In this document: positions 63,419-64,000 of the stretch, one piece after another
How the letters are laid out: every line of letters begins with the position of its first letter
How positions within the stretch are numbered: position 1 is the first letter of the stretch
Source: Paracrocinitomix mangrovi
GTDB taxonomy: Bacteria > Bacteroidota > Bacteroidia > Flavobacteriales_D > Crocinitomicaceae
DNA length: 64,000 nt
Reading direction: 5' to 3'
NCBI RefSeq assembly: GCF_019740355.2
Contig: NZ_CP091819.1
Location: 3,038,001-3,102,000 of the forward strand
Translations under genes and position numbers: made by a program
The notes under the pieces: generated by a model
Told to the model about the DNA's origin: nothing
Seen by the model: only the letters and a program-made list of their open reading frames with translations
The model's database searches: none

Positions 63419-64000
63419 TTAAGCCGAAATCAAATGCTTTTCAATAATGTATTTTGCAATTTGCACCGCATTTGTTGCTGCTCCTTTTCGTAAATTGTCT
63501 GCTACAATCCAAAGGTTAAGTGTGTTTGCTTGAGTTTCATCTCGTCTAATTCTTCCTACAAATACATCATTTTTACCCTTAGCATACAATGGCATTGGAT
63601 AAGTATTTGTATCTGGATTATCTTGTACTACGACTCCATCCATTTCATGTAATAATCGTCTAACTTCAGATAAATCAAAATCATTTTCAAATTCAATGTT
63701 TACTGACTCAGAATGACCTCCTGAAACAGGAACTCTTACAGCTGTAGCTGTAACTTGAATTGAAGGGTCAAGAATCTTTTTAGTTTCATTCGTTAACTTC
63801 ATCTCTTCTTTGGTGTATCCGTTATCTTCAAATACATCACAATGAGGTAAACAGTTACCTACAATTGGATACGGATAAGCCATTTCCCCTTCTCTTTCAT
63901 TCATCTCATTTTCCATTTGAGTGATGGCTTTCATTCCTGTACCTGAAATAGACTGATAGGTAGATACCACAACTCTTTTAATCTTATACTTTTTGTGTAA
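63419..64000 (-). CDS. asd: Aspartate-semialdehyde dehydrogenase (partial, N-terminus outside window)
   Basis: The minus-strand frame is open at the right edge; about 193 C-terminal residues are seen, to the stop at 63419-63421. They include VVSTYQSISGTGMKAITQME near the visible start, IVGNCLPHCDVFEDNGYTKEE, VPVSGGHSESVNIEF and RKGAATNAVQIAKYII, all typical. The catalytic Cys lies outside the window. The enzyme makes aspartate semialdehyde from aspartyl phosphate, following aspartate kinase in lysine/threonine synthesis. Confidence 0.95.
   Translation of the reverse strand, partial: LHKKYKIKRVVVSTYQSISGTGMKAITQMENEMNEREGEMAYPYPIVGNCLPHCDVFEDNGYTKEEMKLTNETKKILDPSIQVTATAVRVPVSGGHSESVNIEFENDFDLSEVRRLLHEMDGVVVQDNPDTNTYPMPLYAKGKNDVFVGRIRRDETQANTLNLWIVADNLRKGAATNAVQIAKYIIEKHLISA

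Noticed and set aside
1-64000. CRISPR arrays, tRNA or rRNA genes, prophage
   Set aside because: No spaced direct repeats, cloverleaf-like sequence or phage structural genes were seen in any gap.

Overview
This 64 kb window is chromosomal DNA of a low-GC member of the Bacteroidota, most likely a Flavobacteriales-type marine or freshwater bacterium. The evidence is consistent: several proteins carry type IX secretion (T9SS) type A or type B C-terminal sorting domains, there are two PorP/SprF-family proteins, and there is a two-component propeller sensor protein, a DUF4292 lipoprotein and a fused SpoIIE-phosphatase/TPR family. Intergenic regions carry Bacteroidota-type promoters (TTTG, about 19-23 bp, TAnnTTTG), and TTG/GTG starts and 1-4 bp stop/start overlaps are frequent. 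No tRNA, rRNA, CRISPR array, phage or complete IS element was seen.

Layout. 1-2.8 kb: a LytTR-type response regulator (cut by the window edge) and its TPR histidine kinase, then a lipoprotein built of three exact 40-residue Trp-rich repeats. 2.9-13.7 kb: enoyl-CoA hydratase, a polysaccharide flippase, two inserted minus-strand genes, then dut, sugar-nucleotide transferase, TPR lipoprotein, DUF4292 lipoprotein and an EnvC-like protein, a cell-envelope cluster. 13.7-15.4 kb: an ECF sigma factor with an anti-sigma factor whose periplasmic part is a TonB C-terminal-like domain. 15.8-23.8 kb: a TPR-SpoIIE phosphatase, a gene flanked by 42-bp direct repeats of the dinB 3' end, dinB, a dnaE-like error-prone polymerase, and a DUF559 nuclease beside an inverted pair of GC-rich repeats. 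24.5-29.5 kb: a three-gene surface adhesin operon with PorP/SprF. 29.6-34.7 kb: aspartate kinase, a small unknown gene and a propeller-SpoIIE sensor phosphatase.

35-41.8 kb: 2-oxoglutarate dehydrogenase E1 and E2, a YqaE/Pmp3-like lipoprotein, dprA and an acidic lipoprotein. 41.8-50.5 kb: a degenerate T9SS gene remnant, a T9SS protein, rpoN with a PAP2-like membrane protein, an M48 lipoprotein protease, another T9SS protein, and an unusual secreted protein joining a tyrosine-phosphatase-like domain (catalytic Arg replaced) to two OmpA domains. 50-55.8 kb: riboflavin synthase behind a T9SS type B protein, leucyl aminopeptidase and pdxA. 55.8-60.3 kb: DUF177, rpmF, fabH, accB, a small lipoprotein and accC, a fatty-acid synthesis cluster with a textbook promoter. 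60.4-64 kb: a second PorP/SprF protein, a peptide-binding lipoprotein and the C-terminal part of aspartate-semialdehyde dehydrogenase.

The most interesting candidates are the DUF559 nuclease with its palindromic repeats, the 42-bp dinB-end duplication around a cargo-like gene, the phosphatase-like/OmpA fusion, the 40-residue Trp-repeat lipoprotein, and the anti-sigma/TonB fusion. All functional statements are from reading sequence and family knowledge; no database search was run.
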